A stretch of DNA of 39,782 bases from Alphaproteobacteria bacterium (GTDB lineage Bacteria > Pseudomonadota > Alphaproteobacteria > Sphingomonadales > SMXR01): positions 1-39,782 of the forward strand of contig DAOWAS010000004.1 of the NCBI GenBank assembly GCA_030634465.1. Reading direction: 5' to 3'. Positions 18,930 through 29,803 of this stretch are shown here, piece by piece. Below the pieces are notes generated by a model that saw only the letters and a list, made by a program, of their open reading frames with translations, searched no databases and was not told where the DNA came from. Positions within the stretch are counted from its first letter, which is position 1. Each line of letters opens with the position of its first letter. The position numbers and the translations under genes were made by a program.

Positions 18930-20014
18930 GAGCTTAGCCCCCCTGCAATGGTGGGCATGTCTAGGGGCAAAAAGCCATAATGTTTTAACCAGCGCATGTC
19001 GCTGTCGAAAAATGCTCGTAGATCAGGGGCACCGTATTTCAACATGGCTAGACGGTCTATGCCGCAACCAAAAGCAAACCCTTGGTATTGTTTGGGGTCT
19101 AAACCGCAATGCTCCAAAACTTTATCGTTAACCATGCCGCAACCTAAAATTTCTAACCAGTCGTCGCCTTCACCAATGCGAATTTCGCCGTCAGCAAAGC
19201 TACAGCCAATGTCCACCTCGGCTGATGGCTCGGTAAATGGGAAATAACTTGGGCGGAAGCGCATTTTAACATTATCAACTTCAAAAAATGCTTTCACGAA
19301 CGCCTCTAGCGTACCCTTCAAATGTCCCATTGTGGCATTTTCATCAATAACCAAACCCTCAACCTGATGGAACATGGGTGTGTGGGTCATGTCGCTGTCA
19401 GATCTGTAAGTGCGACCAGGGGCAATAATGCGAATAGGTGGTTTTTGGTTCTGCATAGTTCTAATTTGCACAGGGCTTGTATGGGTGCGCAAAACCTTAC
19501 GCTCGCCATTTTCGTTTTCAGGCAGGTAAAACGTATCGTGCATTTGCCGTGCAGGGTGTTCTGGTGGAATGTTTAAAGCTGTGAAGTTATGAAAGTCATC
19601 TTCAATATCTGGCCCCTCAGCCACATTAAAGTTCATGTCAGCAAATATCTCGGCTATTTCGTCCATAACCTGCGACACGGGATGAATGCGCCCTTGTGGT
19701 GGTGTTGACACTGGCAGGGTAACATCTACCCGCTCAGACATAAGGCGTGTTTCCAGTGCGGCACCTTCTAAGGTGGACTTGCGAGCGGTAATTTGTTCAG
19801 CAATGGTGTTTTTAGCAAGGTTCAGAAGGGGGCCAAAAACTTGACGTTCCTCAGCACTCATGCCGCCAAGGTTTTTCATTAACCCTGATAATGAGCCCTT
19901 TTTACCTAAGGCTGATACCCGTATATCCTCTAGTGCATCTAAATTGTCGGCACCATCAATGGCGCTTGATAACTCAGCTTCTAGTGTCTTTACATCGCTT
20001 TCAGACAAACTCAC
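18926..20014 (-). CDS. pheS: phenylalanine--tRNA ligase alpha subunit
   Basis: [51 protein letters not shown]. Confidence 0.97.
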   Translation of the reverse strand: MSLSESDVKTLEAELSSAIDGADNLDALEDIRVSALGKKGSLSGLMKNLGGMSAEERQVFGPLLNLAKNTIAEQITARKSTLEGAALETRLMSERVDVTLPVSTPPQGRIHPVSQVMDEIAEIFADMNFNVAEGPDIEDDFHNFTALNIPPEHPARQMHDTFYLPENENGERKVLRTHTSPVQIRTMQNQKPPIRIIAPGRTYRSDSDMTHTPMFHQVEGLVIDENATMGHLKGTLEAFVKAFFEVDNVKMRFRPSYFPFTEPSAEVDIGCSFADGEIRIGEGDDWLEILGCGMVNDKVLEHCGLDPKQYQGFAFGCGIDRLAMLKYGAPDLRAFFDSDMRWLKHYGFLPLDMPTIAGGLSS

Positions 20015-20052
20015 TAACCGTCCCCTTAATAGTTTATACCTCTAAACAGCAC

Positions 20053-20082
20053 AAAAGGGGGCTTAAAGGAAAGCCCCCTTTT
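20053..20082 (-). terminator. strong hairpin between rplT and pheS (terminator or attenuator)
   Basis: AAAAGGGGGCTT AAAGGA AAGCCCCCTTTT, perfect 12-bp stem; no Phe-rich leader peptide seen. Confidence 0.65.
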
Positions 20083-20116
20083 GAAAATAATTAGATTGAG
20101 CAGACGCGGCCTAGTG

Positions 20117-20482
20117 TTAGGCTTTATTGGCGAGGGCTCCTTGAGCCTGCTCAACCAGCGCTTTAAATGCTGCATCTTCTTTAATTGCCAAGTCAGATAG
20201 CACCTTACGGTCTAATTCGATGTTGGCTAATTTTAAACCATGCATAAAGTTGCCGTATGTCATGCCATGCAAACGTGTTGCGGCGTTAATACGTGTAATC
20301 CATAGTGAGCGGAAATTACGCTTTCTAGTTTTACGGTCGCGGTAAGCATACTGAAGACTTTTGTCTACAGCTTGCATAGCAACTCTGATGGTGTTTTTAC
20401 GACGGCCTCTGTAACCTTTGGCCAGTGCTAATACTTTTTTGTGACGGGCGTGGGAAACCACACCTCTTTTAATGCGTGCCAT
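20117..20482 (-). CDS. rplT: 50S ribosomal protein L20
   Basis: [30 protein letters not shown]. Confidence 0.97.
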   Translation of the reverse strand: MARIKRGVVSHARHKKVLALAKGYRGRRKNTIRVAMQAVDKSLQYAYRDRKTRKRNFRSLWITRINAATRLHGMTYGNFMHGLKLANIELDRKVLSDLAIKEDAAFKALVEQAQGALANKA

Positions 20483-20538
20483 TTTATTTTCCTTCAGTTC
20501 TCATATAACATGTAAATCTTCGAGATTGCTCTCAAAGA

Positions 20539-20736
20539 TCAGCCGTAAGGCATAAATTTTTTGATTACTTTCGCATCCGCGTCAGAAGCCAGAGTAGAGC
20601 CACGTAGGTTGCGGATTTGTTTATTGGTGCGTTTAATCATGCCATGTTGCTTGCCAGCTTGTTGGCGACGTACTTTGCCAGTGGCTGTGAGGCTGAAGCG
20701 CTTTTTAACACCGCTTTTCGTTTTCATTTTGGGCAT
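20539..20736 (-). CDS. rpmI: 50S ribosomal protein L35
   Basis: [24 protein letters not shown]; second ATG chosen because GAGAAGGA is correctly spaced from it. Confidence 0.95.
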   Translation of the reverse strand: MPKMKTKSGVKKRFSLTATGKVRRQQAGKQHGMIKRTNKQIRNLRGSTLASDADAKVIKKFMPYG

Positions 20737-20909
20737 TTGCATTCCTTCTCAGTTTAAGTTTATTTACGAACGCTTCTAGATGAGTACGGTATGCCCTAAC
20801 AGACCGAGCCATCCTTTTGAAGATTGGGGTTTATACATATAGTTTTCTGTAAAAACAAGCCCTTCTTGGGATTCTTTTTAGTGTGCTTAAGTTATTGGAA
20901 AATAAAGGC

Positions 20910-21446
20910 TTACCTTGGTACCAAAACCATGGTCATTTGGCGACCTTCCATTTTGGGCTGAAGCTCCACTTTGGCAATTTCTTTAGTGTCTTCTTGCACC
21001 CGCATTAAAATTTCCATGCCAAGCTCTTGGTGGGCCATTTCACGACCACGGTAACGCATGGTTACTTTAACTTTGTCGCCATTGCCAATGAACTTGTTTA
21101 CGGCGCGCATTTTCACGTCATAGTCATGCACGTCAATGCCAGGACGGATTTTAATCTCTTTAACATCCTGAACTTTTTGTTTTTTGCGGGCTAAACTGGC
21201 TTTTTTCTGAGCTTCAAATTTAAATTTGCCAAAATCTAGAAACTTACAAACAGGCGGGTTTTCGTTTGGCGAAACCTCAACAAGGTCAAGCCCTGCATCT
21301 TTAGCCATAGTTATAGCTTGGCCTAAAGGCACTACTCCGTGGTTTGTTCCCTTATCATCGATCAAGCGTACTTGGCTTGCGGTGATATCATTGTTTGCGC
21401 GGGGGCCCTTCTTTTGTGGTGCCCCTTGTGATGCTGACTTATTTAT
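20910..21446 (-). CDS. infC: translation initiation factor IF-3, likely ATA start
   Basis: ORF track begins at an internal TTG (21365), but the frame continues upstream [43 protein letters not shown] to ATA at 21446, right after an in-frame TAA and 8 nt after GGAG. Confidence 0.9.
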   Translation of the reverse strand: MNKSASQGAPQKKGPRANNDITASQVRLIDDKGTNHGVVPLGQAITMAKDAGLDLVEVSPNENPPVCKFLDFGKFKFEAQKKASLARKKQKVQDVKEIKIRPGIDVHDYDVKMRAVNKFIGNGDKVKVTMRYRGREMAHQELGMEILMRVQEDTKEIAKVELQPKMEGRQMTMVLVPR

Positions 21447-21568
21447 TTAAAGCTCTCCTCTTGTTCTATTTTAGTGATTCTTTTTTAGCGTGCTAGAATA
21501 TAACCAACACTTTAGCCAAAATCGAGCAACTTTATCATCATTGCGGCTAAAAATGCTATTTTGCTTAA

Positions 21569-23512
21569 TTATTGTGGCATTTGTGCTTCTGCAATAAGCA
21601 TTTCTACGGCCTCGGCAGTATCCATAGTTTTTGTGTGCTTTACGTCCATACGGCGAATGGAAACTGTTTTTTCTTCAGCCTCTCTGCTACCAATAACCAA
21701 CATTACAGGCACTTTCGCTAATGAATGCTCACGCACCTTATAATTAATTTTTTCGTTGCGAATGTCTAATTCAGCCCTAATGCCAGCATCCAGAAGTTTT
21801 TGCTGAACTTCTTTGGCATATTCATCGCCCTCAGACGTAATAGTAGCAACCATTACTTGGCGTGGTGCCAGCCAAAGCGGCATTTTGCCTGAATAATGCT
21901 CTATCAATATACCACAAAAACGCTCTAACGAGCCAAACAAAGCACGGTGAAGCATAACAGGGCGGTGCTTGCTACCATCTTCGCCCACATAGTTAATGTC
22001 AAAACGCTCAGGTAAGTTTAGGTCAACCTGCAGTGTGCCGCACTGCCAGTCACGACCAATGGCATCACGCAATACAAACTCAAGCTTAGGGCCATAAAAC
22101 GCACCTTCACCAGGGTTGAGGGTATAGCTTTGCCCAGTTTCTGCCAAGGCATCTAATAGTGCCGCTTCTGATTTGTCCCAAACTTCGTCTGAACCAATGC
22201 GTTGTTCAGGGCGGTCTGAAAACTTAATACGCACATCTTCAAAACCAAATTTTTTATAAATATCCAAAACCAAGTTTGTAACGGTTACGCACTCTTCTTT
22301 TAACTGTTCTTGGGTACAATAAATGTGGGCATCGTCTTGGGTAAATTCGCGCACACGCATCAAACCCATCAAGGCACCTGATGGTTCATAGCGATGCACT
22401 TTGCCAAACTCTGCGGCACGAATGGGCAGTTCGCGGTAACTGGTAATGCCTTGCTTGAACACCTGCACACCGCCGGGGCAGTTCATGGGTTTAAGGGCAT
22501 ATTCACGACCATCGGGTGTGTTGGTGTAATACATGTTTTCGCCAAACTTCTCCACATGGCCTGATGTAACCCAAAGCGATTTGTCCAAAACATCTGGTGT
22601 GGAAATTTCCACATAGCCCGCTTTTTGATGACGTTTACGCATATAGCTAATTAGGGTTTGGAACAGTGTCCAACCATTAGGGTGCCAGAAAACAGCACCC
22701 GGCGCTTCTTCTTGGAAATGAAATAAATTCATTTCGCGGCCTAGTTTGCGATGATCTCTTTTTTCGGCCTCTTCCAAGCGATGCAAATAAGCTTTCAACT
22801 CTTTATTATTGCGCCAACAAGTGCCGTAAATGCGGGTAAGCATGGCATTGTTGCTGTCACCGCGCCAATAAGCGCCCGCAACTTTCATAAGTTTAAAGGC
22901 TTTGCCCACTTTGCCGGTTGAGGGCAAATGCGGTCCACGGCACAGGTCTTTCCAACTGCCTTGGTGGTAAACACTAATGTCATCATCGCCGGGCAGGTCG
23001 CGAATAATTTCAGCTTTGTATTTTTCACCAATGCCTTCAAAGTGGCTAATGGCTTCGTCCCTGTCCCAAACTTCACGGCGAATTTCCACATCTTCAGCAA
23101 CAATTTCGTGCATGCGCTTTTCTATTGCCTCAAAGTCTTCGCTTGAAAATGGCTCGTCGCGGGCAAAGTCGTAAAAGAAACCATTGTCAATGTTTGGGCC
23201 AATGGTTACTTGGGTGCCGGGAAACAGTTCCTGCACAGCTTGCGCCATTACATGGGCGCAGTCATGGCGTAGCAGATCAAGTGCTTCTTCTTCATCACGC
23301 TCGGTAATGATAGATACATCGGCGTTTGCGGTAATAGGTGCAGACAGATCTATAAGGTCGCCGTTCACACGAATAGCCATGGCGGCTTTAGCCAAACCAG
23401 GGCCGATACTGGCGGCAATGGTTGCGCCCGTAACAGCACCATCGTAGTTTTGTTTGGTGCCATCTGGTAGTGTAATTTCTACGGGGCCTGCCCCTTGGTT
23501 TTTATCGCTCAT
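21569..23512 (-). CDS. thrS: threonine--tRNA ligase
   Basis: TGS domain [52 protein letters not shown] 23512 (MSDKNQGAG) preferred over TTG 23581. Confidence 0.96.
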   Translation of the reverse strand: MSDKNQGAGPVEITLPDGTKQNYDGAVTGATIAASIGPGLAKAAMAIRVNGDLIDLSAPITANADVSIITERDEEEALDLLRHDCAHVMAQAVQELFPGTQVTIGPNIDNGFFYDFARDEPFSSEDFEAIEKRMHEIVAEDVEIRREVWDRDEAISHFEGIGEKYKAEIIRDLPGDDDISVYHQGSWKDLCRGPHLPSTGKVGKAFKLMKVAGAYWRGDSNNAMLTRIYGTCWRNNKELKAYLHRLEEAEKRDHRKLGREMNLFHFQEEAPGAVFWHPNGWTLFQTLISYMRKRHQKAGYVEISTPDVLDKSLWVTSGHVEKFGENMYYTNTPDGREYALKPMNCPGGVQVFKQGITSYRELPIRAAEFGKVHRYEPSGALMGLMRVREFTQDDAHIYCTQEQLKEECVTVTNLVLDIYKKFGFEDVRIKFSDRPEQRIGSDEVWDKSEAALLDALAETGQSYTLNPGEGAFYGPKLEFVLRDAIGRDWQCGTLQVDLNLPERFDINYVGEDGSKHRPVMLHRALFGSLERFCGILIEHYSGKMPLWLAPRQVMVATITSEGDEYAKEVQQKLLDAGIRAELDIRNEKINYKVREHSLAKVPVMLVIGSREAEEKTVSIRRMDVKHTKTMDTAEAVEMLIAEAQMPQ

Positions 23513-23597
23513 GGTATTGTCTTTACTCGCTATGTTATTGTCCGCTAAATGTGGGGTAACTTTATCAGCACGCTGTGTCAAGAAAGGCTTTTAATAA

Positions 23598-24353
23598 ATG
23601 ACCAAGCATAAAACTTTTGAAACGCCCCACGGCACCTCAATTGCTTACCATTATCACACGGGTCGCCAGCCAACGGTAGTTTTTTTTGGCGGTTTAATGT
23701 CCGACATGGAAGGCACAAAAGCAACAGCACTTGAAAAGCATTGTTTGGCTAAAGGATATGGCTTTTTACGCTTTGACTATTCGGGTCATGGCAGTTCATC
23801 TGGCAAGTTTATTGAGGGTACAATTGGCTTGTGGGCCAAAGACGCTGTGGCTTTGATAGAAGCGGTCATTGAGGGTGATATTATAATTATTGGCAGTTCC
23901 ATGGGTGGCTGGACAGGGTTGTTGGCGGGGCTAAAGTTCAAAGATCGTTTAAAAGCATTTATCGGCATTGCCGCCGCCCCAGACTTTACCGAGCGGTTGA
24001 TGTGGCAAGATTTTAGTGATGAGCAACGGCAAGAAATAAAAGCTAATGGCGAAATTGAACTGCCATCGGATTATAGCGATGAGCCATATATTGTAAGTTA
24101 TGGCCTTATAAAAGATGGGCGTGATCACCTGTTGTTGGATGCGCCGATTAATTTAGATGTTCCCATCAGGCTTGTTCATGGCTTGCGCGATGATGACGTG
24201 CCGGCCCAAACTGCGCACGCTATTTCATCAGCCCTAACGTCTGAAGATGTTGAGGTCACATTGGTAAAAGCAGGCGGGCATAGTCTGTCTGAACCAAAAG
24301 ATTTAAAACGGTTGATGAATGTGTTGGATCAGTTAATGGCGGACTTTATTTAA
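23598..24353 (+). CDS. alpha/beta hydrolase
   Basis: GSSMGGW nucleophile elbow, RFDYSGHGSS, LVHGLRDDDVP, GGHSLSEP. Confidence 0.85.
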   Translation: MTKHKTFETPHGTSIAYHYHTGRQPTVVFFGGLMSDMEGTKATALEKHCLAKGYGFLRFDYSGHGSSSGKFIEGTIGLWAKDAVALIEAVIEGDIIIIGSSMGGWTGLLAGLKFKDRLKAFIGIAAAPDFTERLMWQDFSDEQRQEIKANGEIELPSDYSDEPYIVSYGLIKDGRDHLLLDAPINLDVPIRLVHGLRDDDVPAQTAHAISSALTSEDVEVTLVKAGGHSLSEPKDLKRLMNVLDQLMADFI

Positions 24354-24380
24354 CCAAAATTGTGAGGCAAAAGACAAAGC

Positions 24381-25271
24381 ATGAAATGGTGTTATGCAAA
24401 ATGGCTGGTGTTGGCTCTACTAATAGTAGGGTGGGCGATATCTATTTCCGTGGCCGCACAAGAGGGCGTTTTAGAAGAATTGCCAGTGGATGATGGTGTG
24501 TTAGGAAACGCCGAGAGATACCAAAACTGCGTAGCCACTGCCCATGAGAACTCCCAAGCGGCATTTGATGTTGGCACAAAATGGCGTGACGAGGGCGGCG
24601 GTTTGCCCGCACAGCACTGTGTTGCCTTGTCCTTGGTGGGTCTTGGCCTTTATGAAAATGCTGCCGAGCAGTTAGAGGTTATTGCAAGCGACCTGCGTCT
24701 TGGCAGGGGGTTAGATTTTGTTCGCATGATAGCAAGCGGCAACAGAAAAGTTTTGGCTGATGTTTACATGCAAGCGGGCAATGTTTGGCTGTTGGCTGAG
24801 CGCTCCATTATGGCCTATGACGTGTTTAGCTTAGGGCTGTTTGAGGTAGAGGCGGACAGCGAGCAAGCATTAGAAATATACGTGGACAGGGCAAGGGCAT
24901 CAGGTTTTGGTGGTGACTTTGATCTGGCGATAGAAGACTTGCAAAAAGCAAATGAATTATCTCCCGAACGCGCTGATATTCTTATATTTTTAGCAACGGC
25001 CCAAAGACTGTTAGAAAAGTTTGATGACGCGGCACAAACACTAGAGCAAGCCTTAAGTATTTTCCCCGACAACCCTGAAATATTATTAGAGCGTGGTAAT
25101 TTGCGTTTTGATATGGGCGATGTGGATGCCGCAAGGCTAGACTGGGTTGTGTTGCTGTCCTTGCACCCAGATAGTTATTCAGGGCAAATTGCCAGATCAA
25201 ACATTGAAAAACTGAATGAACTTGAAGAAGGTGGTCACATAACCCCTCCTAATATTGAAGGTGATAATTAA
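24381..25271 (+). CDS. exported TPR-repeat protein
   Basis: Signal peptide-like N-terminus (MKWCYAKWLVLALLIVGWAISISVAAQ); repeats such as FDLAIEDLQKANELSPERADILIFLATAQRLLEKFDDAAQTLEQALSIFPDN. Confidence 0.78.
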   Translation: MKWCYAKWLVLALLIVGWAISISVAAQEGVLEELPVDDGVLGNAERYQNCVATAHENSQAAFDVGTKWRDEGGGLPAQHCVALSLVGLGLYENAAEQLEVIASDLRLGRGLDFVRMIASGNRKVLADVYMQAGNVWLLAERSIMAYDVFSLGLFEVEADSEQALEIYVDRARASGFGGDFDLAIEDLQKANELSPERADILIFLATAQRLLEKFDDAAQTLEQALSIFPDNPEILLERGNLRFDMGDVDAARLDWVVLLSLHPDSYSGQIARSNIEKLNELEEGGHITPPNIEGDN

Positions 25272-26368
25272 GCCCATTCTTTCAAAACATCTTCGTCAGT
25301 TTCTTGGGGGTGGTGTTTTTGTTTTTCAGCTTCAAATGATTTTCCGTCCAAGTGTTTTAACGACCAGACCGCCATTGCCCTGACAATGGGGTTGGGGTCA
25401 TAGAAGTGAGGCATAATTTTCTCAATTAGGCCAGCATCACCACTATTACCTGCTGCTATTAAAACATTTCTTATAAACCTGTCGCGCCCTGTGCGTTTTA
25501 TGGGCGAACCTTTGAAAAACTCTCTAAAACCTGTGTCATCAAGCTCTAGCAGTTCGCCAAGCTTGGGTGCCACAAGATGGTTTTTGGGGTTAAATGCAGG
25601 CTCAGCGGTTTCAACTGCAAACTTGTTCCACGGGCAGGAGGCAAGGCAATCGTCACAACCATAAATATGATTTCCCATTGGTACTCTAAACTCAGCATCA
25701 ATGTGGCCTTTATGTTCAATGGTCAGGTATGAAATGCAGCGACTAGCGTCTAATTTATATGGTTCTGTTATGGCCTTTGTCGGACAAATATCTATGCAGG
25801 ACGTACAGTTGCCGCACTGGTTTTTGTGGGGGGTGTCTGGGGCTAGGTCTAAGGTGGTGTAAATAGCGCCCAAAAACATCCATGAGCCAAAATCGTTTGA
25901 AACCAAATTGGTGTGCTTGCCCTGCCAGCCAATGCCAGCCAATGCCGCCAGTGGTTTTTCCATCACTGGTGCGGTGTCGACAAAAACTTTTACTTCTTGC
26001 TCGTAAGTTTGGTGAATATAGCGAGCAAGTTGCTTTAGGCGCTTTTTAAAAACATCGTGATAATCTTTTCCCCGTGCATAGACAGAAATATCACCCTCTG
26101 ATTTATTTTTTTTAATGCTTAGGGGGTTTTCCTCGGGGCCGTAATTCATAGACAGCATAATTATGCTTTTAACCTCAGGCCACAGCACCAGTGGGTTGCC
26201 ACGGCGGTCGGCCTTGTCTTTCATCCACCCCATGTCACCAAAATTACCTGTTTTTATAAATTCATCAAAACCATTTTTGGCTTTGTCTAACTGGTCGGGC
26301 CGGGCAATGCCAATGGTGGCAAAGTTCAGGTCTTTTGCTTGTGTTAAAATGTCATCACGGGGCGACAT
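25268..26368 (-). CDS. queG: epoxyqueuosine reductase
   Basis: CGNCTSCIDICPTKAI and CDDCLASCPWNKFA [4Fe-4S] motifs, YARGKDYHDVFKKRL, C-terminal HEAT-like repeat. Confidence 0.95.
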   Translation of the reverse strand: MSPRDDILTQAKDLNFATIGIARPDQLDKAKNGFDEFIKTGNFGDMGWMKDKADRRGNPLVLWPEVKSIIMLSMNYGPEENPLSIKKNKSEGDISVYARGKDYHDVFKKRLKQLARYIHQTYEQEVKVFVDTAPVMEKPLAALAGIGWQGKHTNLVSNDFGSWMFLGAIYTTLDLAPDTPHKNQCGNCTSCIDICPTKAITEPYKLDASRCISYLTIEHKGHIDAEFRVPMGNHIYGCDDCLASCPWNKFAVETAEPAFNPKNHLVAPKLGELLELDDTGFREFFKGSPIKRTGRDRFIRNVLIAAGNSGDAGLIEKIMPHFYDPNPIVRAMAVWSLKHLDGKSFEAEKQKHHPQETDEDVLKEWA

Positions 26369-27039
26369 TAAAAATCCAGTTTGCTGTAATGAAGGGGCGG
26401 TGTTAATCCGCCAATTCTATCAGCCAGAAGCGGGCGGAAACTGGGTCGTGACTTTACCCTTACATACCAGTTTTTAGCCTCAGGCCATTGTTCCCAATTT
26501 ATATCGCCTAAATAATCAACCACAGAAATGTGCGCCGCCGCCGTAAGGTCAGCCAGTGAAATACGGTTACCCGCTAGATAATTGCGCCTCTCTGCCAAAT
26601 AGCTAATATATGCCATGTGGCTTTTCAGGTTTTGCAAGGCACAGCGAATGTTTTTTGACGATGGCTCGCCCATTTTTAAAAATCGCTTCATTACTTTTTC
26701 TGATGTGAGCAGGCTGGTTACCTCTTTTTCAAATTTTTTATCAAACCACGCCACTAGCCGTCTTATCTCGGCTCCCTCTAATAATGTTGCGCCCATTAAT
26801 GGTGGCTCGGGGTGGCTTTCATCTAAATACTCGGCAATTGCCGTGGCATCTGCCATAACAGCACCACTTTCCTTTTCCACCAAAACAGGCACATCACCAG
26901 CAGGGTTTAAACGCAGAAACTCTTCTCTGCGTTCCCAATATAATTCTGATTTCAGGTTCACTTCTATGCCCTTTTCACCAAGCACTAAACGAACCTTCCT
27001 GCATCCTGGCACTAGCCACATGTGGTAAAGAGTATCCAT
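26368..27039 (-). CDS. glutathione S-transferase family protein
   Basis: N-terminal thioredoxin-like fold with LNPAGDVPVLVEKESGAVMADATAIAEYLDE, C-terminal ISLADLTAAAHISVVDYLGDI. Confidence 0.88.
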   Translation of the reverse strand: MDTLYHMWLVPGCRKVRLVLGEKGIEVNLKSELYWERREEFLRLNPAGDVPVLVEKESGAVMADATAIAEYLDESHPEPPLMGATLLEGAEIRRLVAWFDKKFEKEVTSLLTSEKVMKRFLKMGEPSSKNIRCALQNLKSHMAYISYLAERRNYLAGNRISLADLTAAAHISVVDYLGDINWEQWPEAKNWYVRVKSRPSFRPLLADRIGGLTPPLHYSKLDF

Positions 27040-27189
27040 GGCTGAACATTATGTTTTTGTGGGCAAAACCCCAAGGAAAAAATGCGCCATACGGCGATTA
27101 AATTTATAGATAATTTATTCTGTTCTTGTCCCCTATGTTGGCACTGCTATAAATGGGTATAATTTTGTGTTTGGCTTTGGGAGGTTTAG

Positions 27190-28017
27190 TTGGGTTTATT
27201 GCATCTTATTATTATTGCTGTTGTGCAGGGCATAACCGAGTTTTTGCCAATATCGTCATCAGGGCACTTGGTGCTGGTTCCTTTTATTTTTGGCTATGCC
27301 GACCAAGGACTGTTGGTTGATGTTTCTGTGCATTTGGGAACGTTAGGCGCGGTGCTGATATATTTTTGGCAGGACACAAAGGGGCTGACATTTGCTGTTT
27401 TTGCCAGCCTTGGTAGCTCAAAAGCCAAAGAGAAAGCCAAAACAGATACAGACACAGATTATCTGCGGCTTTTCCATATTCTTATTTTGGCTTCTATTCC
27501 CATAATTATTGCGGGCTATGCATTTGTGACGTTTGGCCTGACAGACATGTTGCGTGACACTACTATTATTGCCATTTCAAGTATTGTTTTTGGTGTAGTG
27601 CTTTATATTGCTGATACGTATTTTCAGCAGAAAAAAGCAATGGGAGAGCTGGGTTTTAAAGCAGGGCTAATTATTGGCCTGTCGCAAATTTTAGCCCTTA
27701 TTCCTGGCACATCACGTTCAGGCATTACCATGACCGCAGGGCGTGCTTTGGGCTTTTCTAGGGTGGATGCCGCGCGTTTTTCCATGTTGCTTGCTATTCC
27801 CACTATTTTAGCCGCCGCCACGCTTGGCATAATAGAGCTTGCCCAGCATGGCACAGAACAGCAAATACAAGATGCTATTATTGCTGGTACGCTTTCATTC
27901 TTTACCGCCATTGCCGCCATTCATTTTTTAATGAAATGGTTGGCACATGCCTCAATGACTATTTTTGTGGTTTACCGTGTTTTGTTAGGGGCGGGATTAC
28001 TAATTTACATTGCATAG
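27190..28017 (+). CDS. uppP: undecaprenyl-diphosphatase
   Basis: VVQGITEFLPISSSGHLVLV and LIPGTSRSGITMTAGRALG motifs; TTG start after GGGAGG. Confidence 0.95.
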   Translation: MGLLHLIIIAVVQGITEFLPISSSGHLVLVPFIFGYADQGLLVDVSVHLGTLGAVLIYFWQDTKGLTFAVFASLGSSKAKEKAKTDTDTDYLRLFHILILASIPIIIAGYAFVTFGLTDMLRDTTIIAISSIVFGVVLYIADTYFQQKKAMGELGFKAGLIIGLSQILALIPGTSRSGITMTAGRALGFSRVDAARFSMLLAIPTILAAATLGIIELAQHGTEQQIQDAIIAGTLSFFTAIAAIHFLMKWLAHASMTIFVVYRVLLGAGLLIYIA

Positions 28018-28052
28018 GGTAGGTAAACTTAAGCATTGCAGGGGAAATTATA

Positions 28053-28451
28053 GTGTCAATTACAGGTGAGTGTTTTTGTGGCGGGGTTAAGTATGTGGTT
28101 GATGGCAAGCTTCAAGACGCCACATCGTGCCATTGTTCACGCTGTAGAAAAGCTTTTAATTCTCAGGCATCTGCATTTGTACAGGTGAAGTTAAGCGAGT
28201 TTAGTTGGCTAGCGGGCGAAGATCAGCTTACGTCCTATGTGGGGCAAGAGGGTTATGGCTTACAGTTTTGTAAAACCTGTGGCTCGACCTTAGTGGGCAC
28301 TTATAATGGCGAAGTGTTTGGTGTAACTCTCGGCTGTCTTAATGGCGATCCTGATGTTAAACCCATCACCCACATTTATGTGGCATCTAAAGCCAAATGG
28401 GAAACCATGCCAAGTGGTGTTATTCAATTTGATGAAGGTAAGCCAGAGTAA
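28053..28451 (+). CDS. GFA family (CENP-V/GFA domain) zinc-binding protein
   Basis: GECFCGGVKYVV, CHCSRCRKAFNSQASAF, FCKTCGSTLVG. Confidence 0.9.
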   Translation: MSITGECFCGGVKYVVDGKLQDATSCHCSRCRKAFNSQASAFVQVKLSEFSWLAGEDQLTSYVGQEGYGLQFCKTCGSTLVGTYNGEVFGVTLGCLNGDPDVKPITHIYVASKAKWETMPSGVIQFDEGKPE

Positions 28452-28472
28452 GATAAGCAAGAGTAAGCTAAT

Positions 28473-29768
28473 TTAAATTACGCTTAATGCCTGCTCCAGA
28501 TCGGCAATAAGGTCATCAGCATTTTCCACACCAACTGATATGCGCAACATCGCGGGCGTTACACCTAAGCGTTCTTTCACATCATCAGGCACGTCGGCGT
28601 GGGTCATGAAATATGGGCTTTCCATCAGGCTTTCAGTGCCGCCCAAGCTAACTGCTAATTTGATAATTTTAAGAGCATCTAGCACGGCAAAAGCTTCTTT
28701 TTCGCCGCCCTCAACGGTGAAGCTGAAGGTTGCGCCCGGTGCTTTGCATTGTTGTTTGTAAATATGGTAAGCGGGGTCATTTTCACCCAAAAACCCTAAA
28801 TAGTTCACTTTGCCTACCTTGGGGTGGTCACGCAAATAAGTGGCAATTTTTTCAGCATTGTCACCCGCCGCAGTCATGCGCAGTTTTAGGGTTTCAAGCG
28901 AGCGCAATATTAACCAACCTGTGTGGGGGTCGCACATTGTGCCTAAAATGGTGCGAAAACCTGCCACACCAGCCATAATGTCGCCTTTGCCAACAGCGGC
29001 ACCCGCAACCAGATCGCTGTGCCCGCCGATATATTTTGTCAGGCTGTAAATAACAATATCAGCACCGTGTTCTAAGGGGTGTTGCCAAATAGGTCCCAAA
29101 TATGTGTTGTCGATAATGATAAGTGGCTTGTTGCCTGTGTCTTTTTCTAACGCATCTGCCTCGGTTTTGCAGGCTACTAGATCAACCAGATCATTGGTTG
29201 GGTTGGCGGGTGTTTCCGCATAAATAACCGCAACACGGCCAAGTTTTTTGGCCTTTTCTATTGCCGCGGCCAATGTGGGGCCAGTGCCACCTGCTTCAAA
29301 TTCAACCGACTTAACGCCGTATTCAGGTAAAATGTTGCGAATAAGATATTCGGTACCACCATAAATTGGGGCGCTATAGATAATAACATCCCCCGGGCGC
29401 AGGTGCGACAGCAAACAAGTGGAAATAGCCGCCATGCCTGAGGCAAAAACCAGTGCCTTGTCAGCTTTTTCCCATAAAGCCAAGCGGTCTTCTAATACCT
29501 CTAAGTTGGGGTTGTTTATGCGGCTGTAAATTAGGCCAAGCTCTTCGTCTTGGCGTTTTTCGCGCTTGCCGTAAGCCACTTCGAAAAATTCTTTACCATC
29601 GTTTGCAGTTTTAAATACAAAGGTACTGGTCATGAAAATAGGTGGCTTTAATGAACCCTCTGAAAGCATGGGGTCGTAGCCATAGCCCATCATTTGTGTT
29701 TCGGGTGAAAGAGTGTGATTTCCCAATTTGGTGGCGTGAGTGTCTTTGGCACCAGTGTCTTTGGTCAT
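28473..29768 (-). CDS. PLP-dependent Cys/Met metabolism enzyme (cystathionine gamma-synthase family)
   Basis: YSRINNPNLEVLEDRLALWE, FASGMAAIS, YSLTKYIGGHSDLVAGA PLP-lysine motif. Confidence 0.9.
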   Translation of the reverse strand: MTKDTGAKDTHATKLGNHTLSPETQMMGYGYDPMLSEGSLKPPIFMTSTFVFKTANDGKEFFEVAYGKREKRQDEELGLIYSRINNPNLEVLEDRLALWEKADKALVFASGMAAISTCLLSHLRPGDVIIYSAPIYGGTEYLIRNILPEYGVKSVEFEAGGTGPTLAAAIEKAKKLGRVAVIYAETPANPTNDLVDLVACKTEADALEKDTGNKPLIIIDNTYLGPIWQHPLEHGADIVIYSLTKYIGGHSDLVAGAAVGKGDIMAGVAGFRTILGTMCDPHTGWLILRSLETLKLRMTAAGDNAEKIATYLRDHPKVGKVNYLGFLGENDPAYHIYKQQCKAPGATFSFTVEGGEKEAFAVLDALKIIKLAVSLGGTESLMESPYFMTHADVPDDVKERLGVTPAMLRISVGVENADDLIADLEQALSVI

Positions 29769-29803
29769 GAAGCATCCCCTATATTATTATTTGTTACCGC
29801 TTC

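Noticed and set aside
23598-25271. Alpha/beta hydrolase plus TPR gene as a novel defence pair
   Set aside because: Both are generic families, the TPR protein has a signal peptide, and no effector or sensor domains typical of defence systems are visible.
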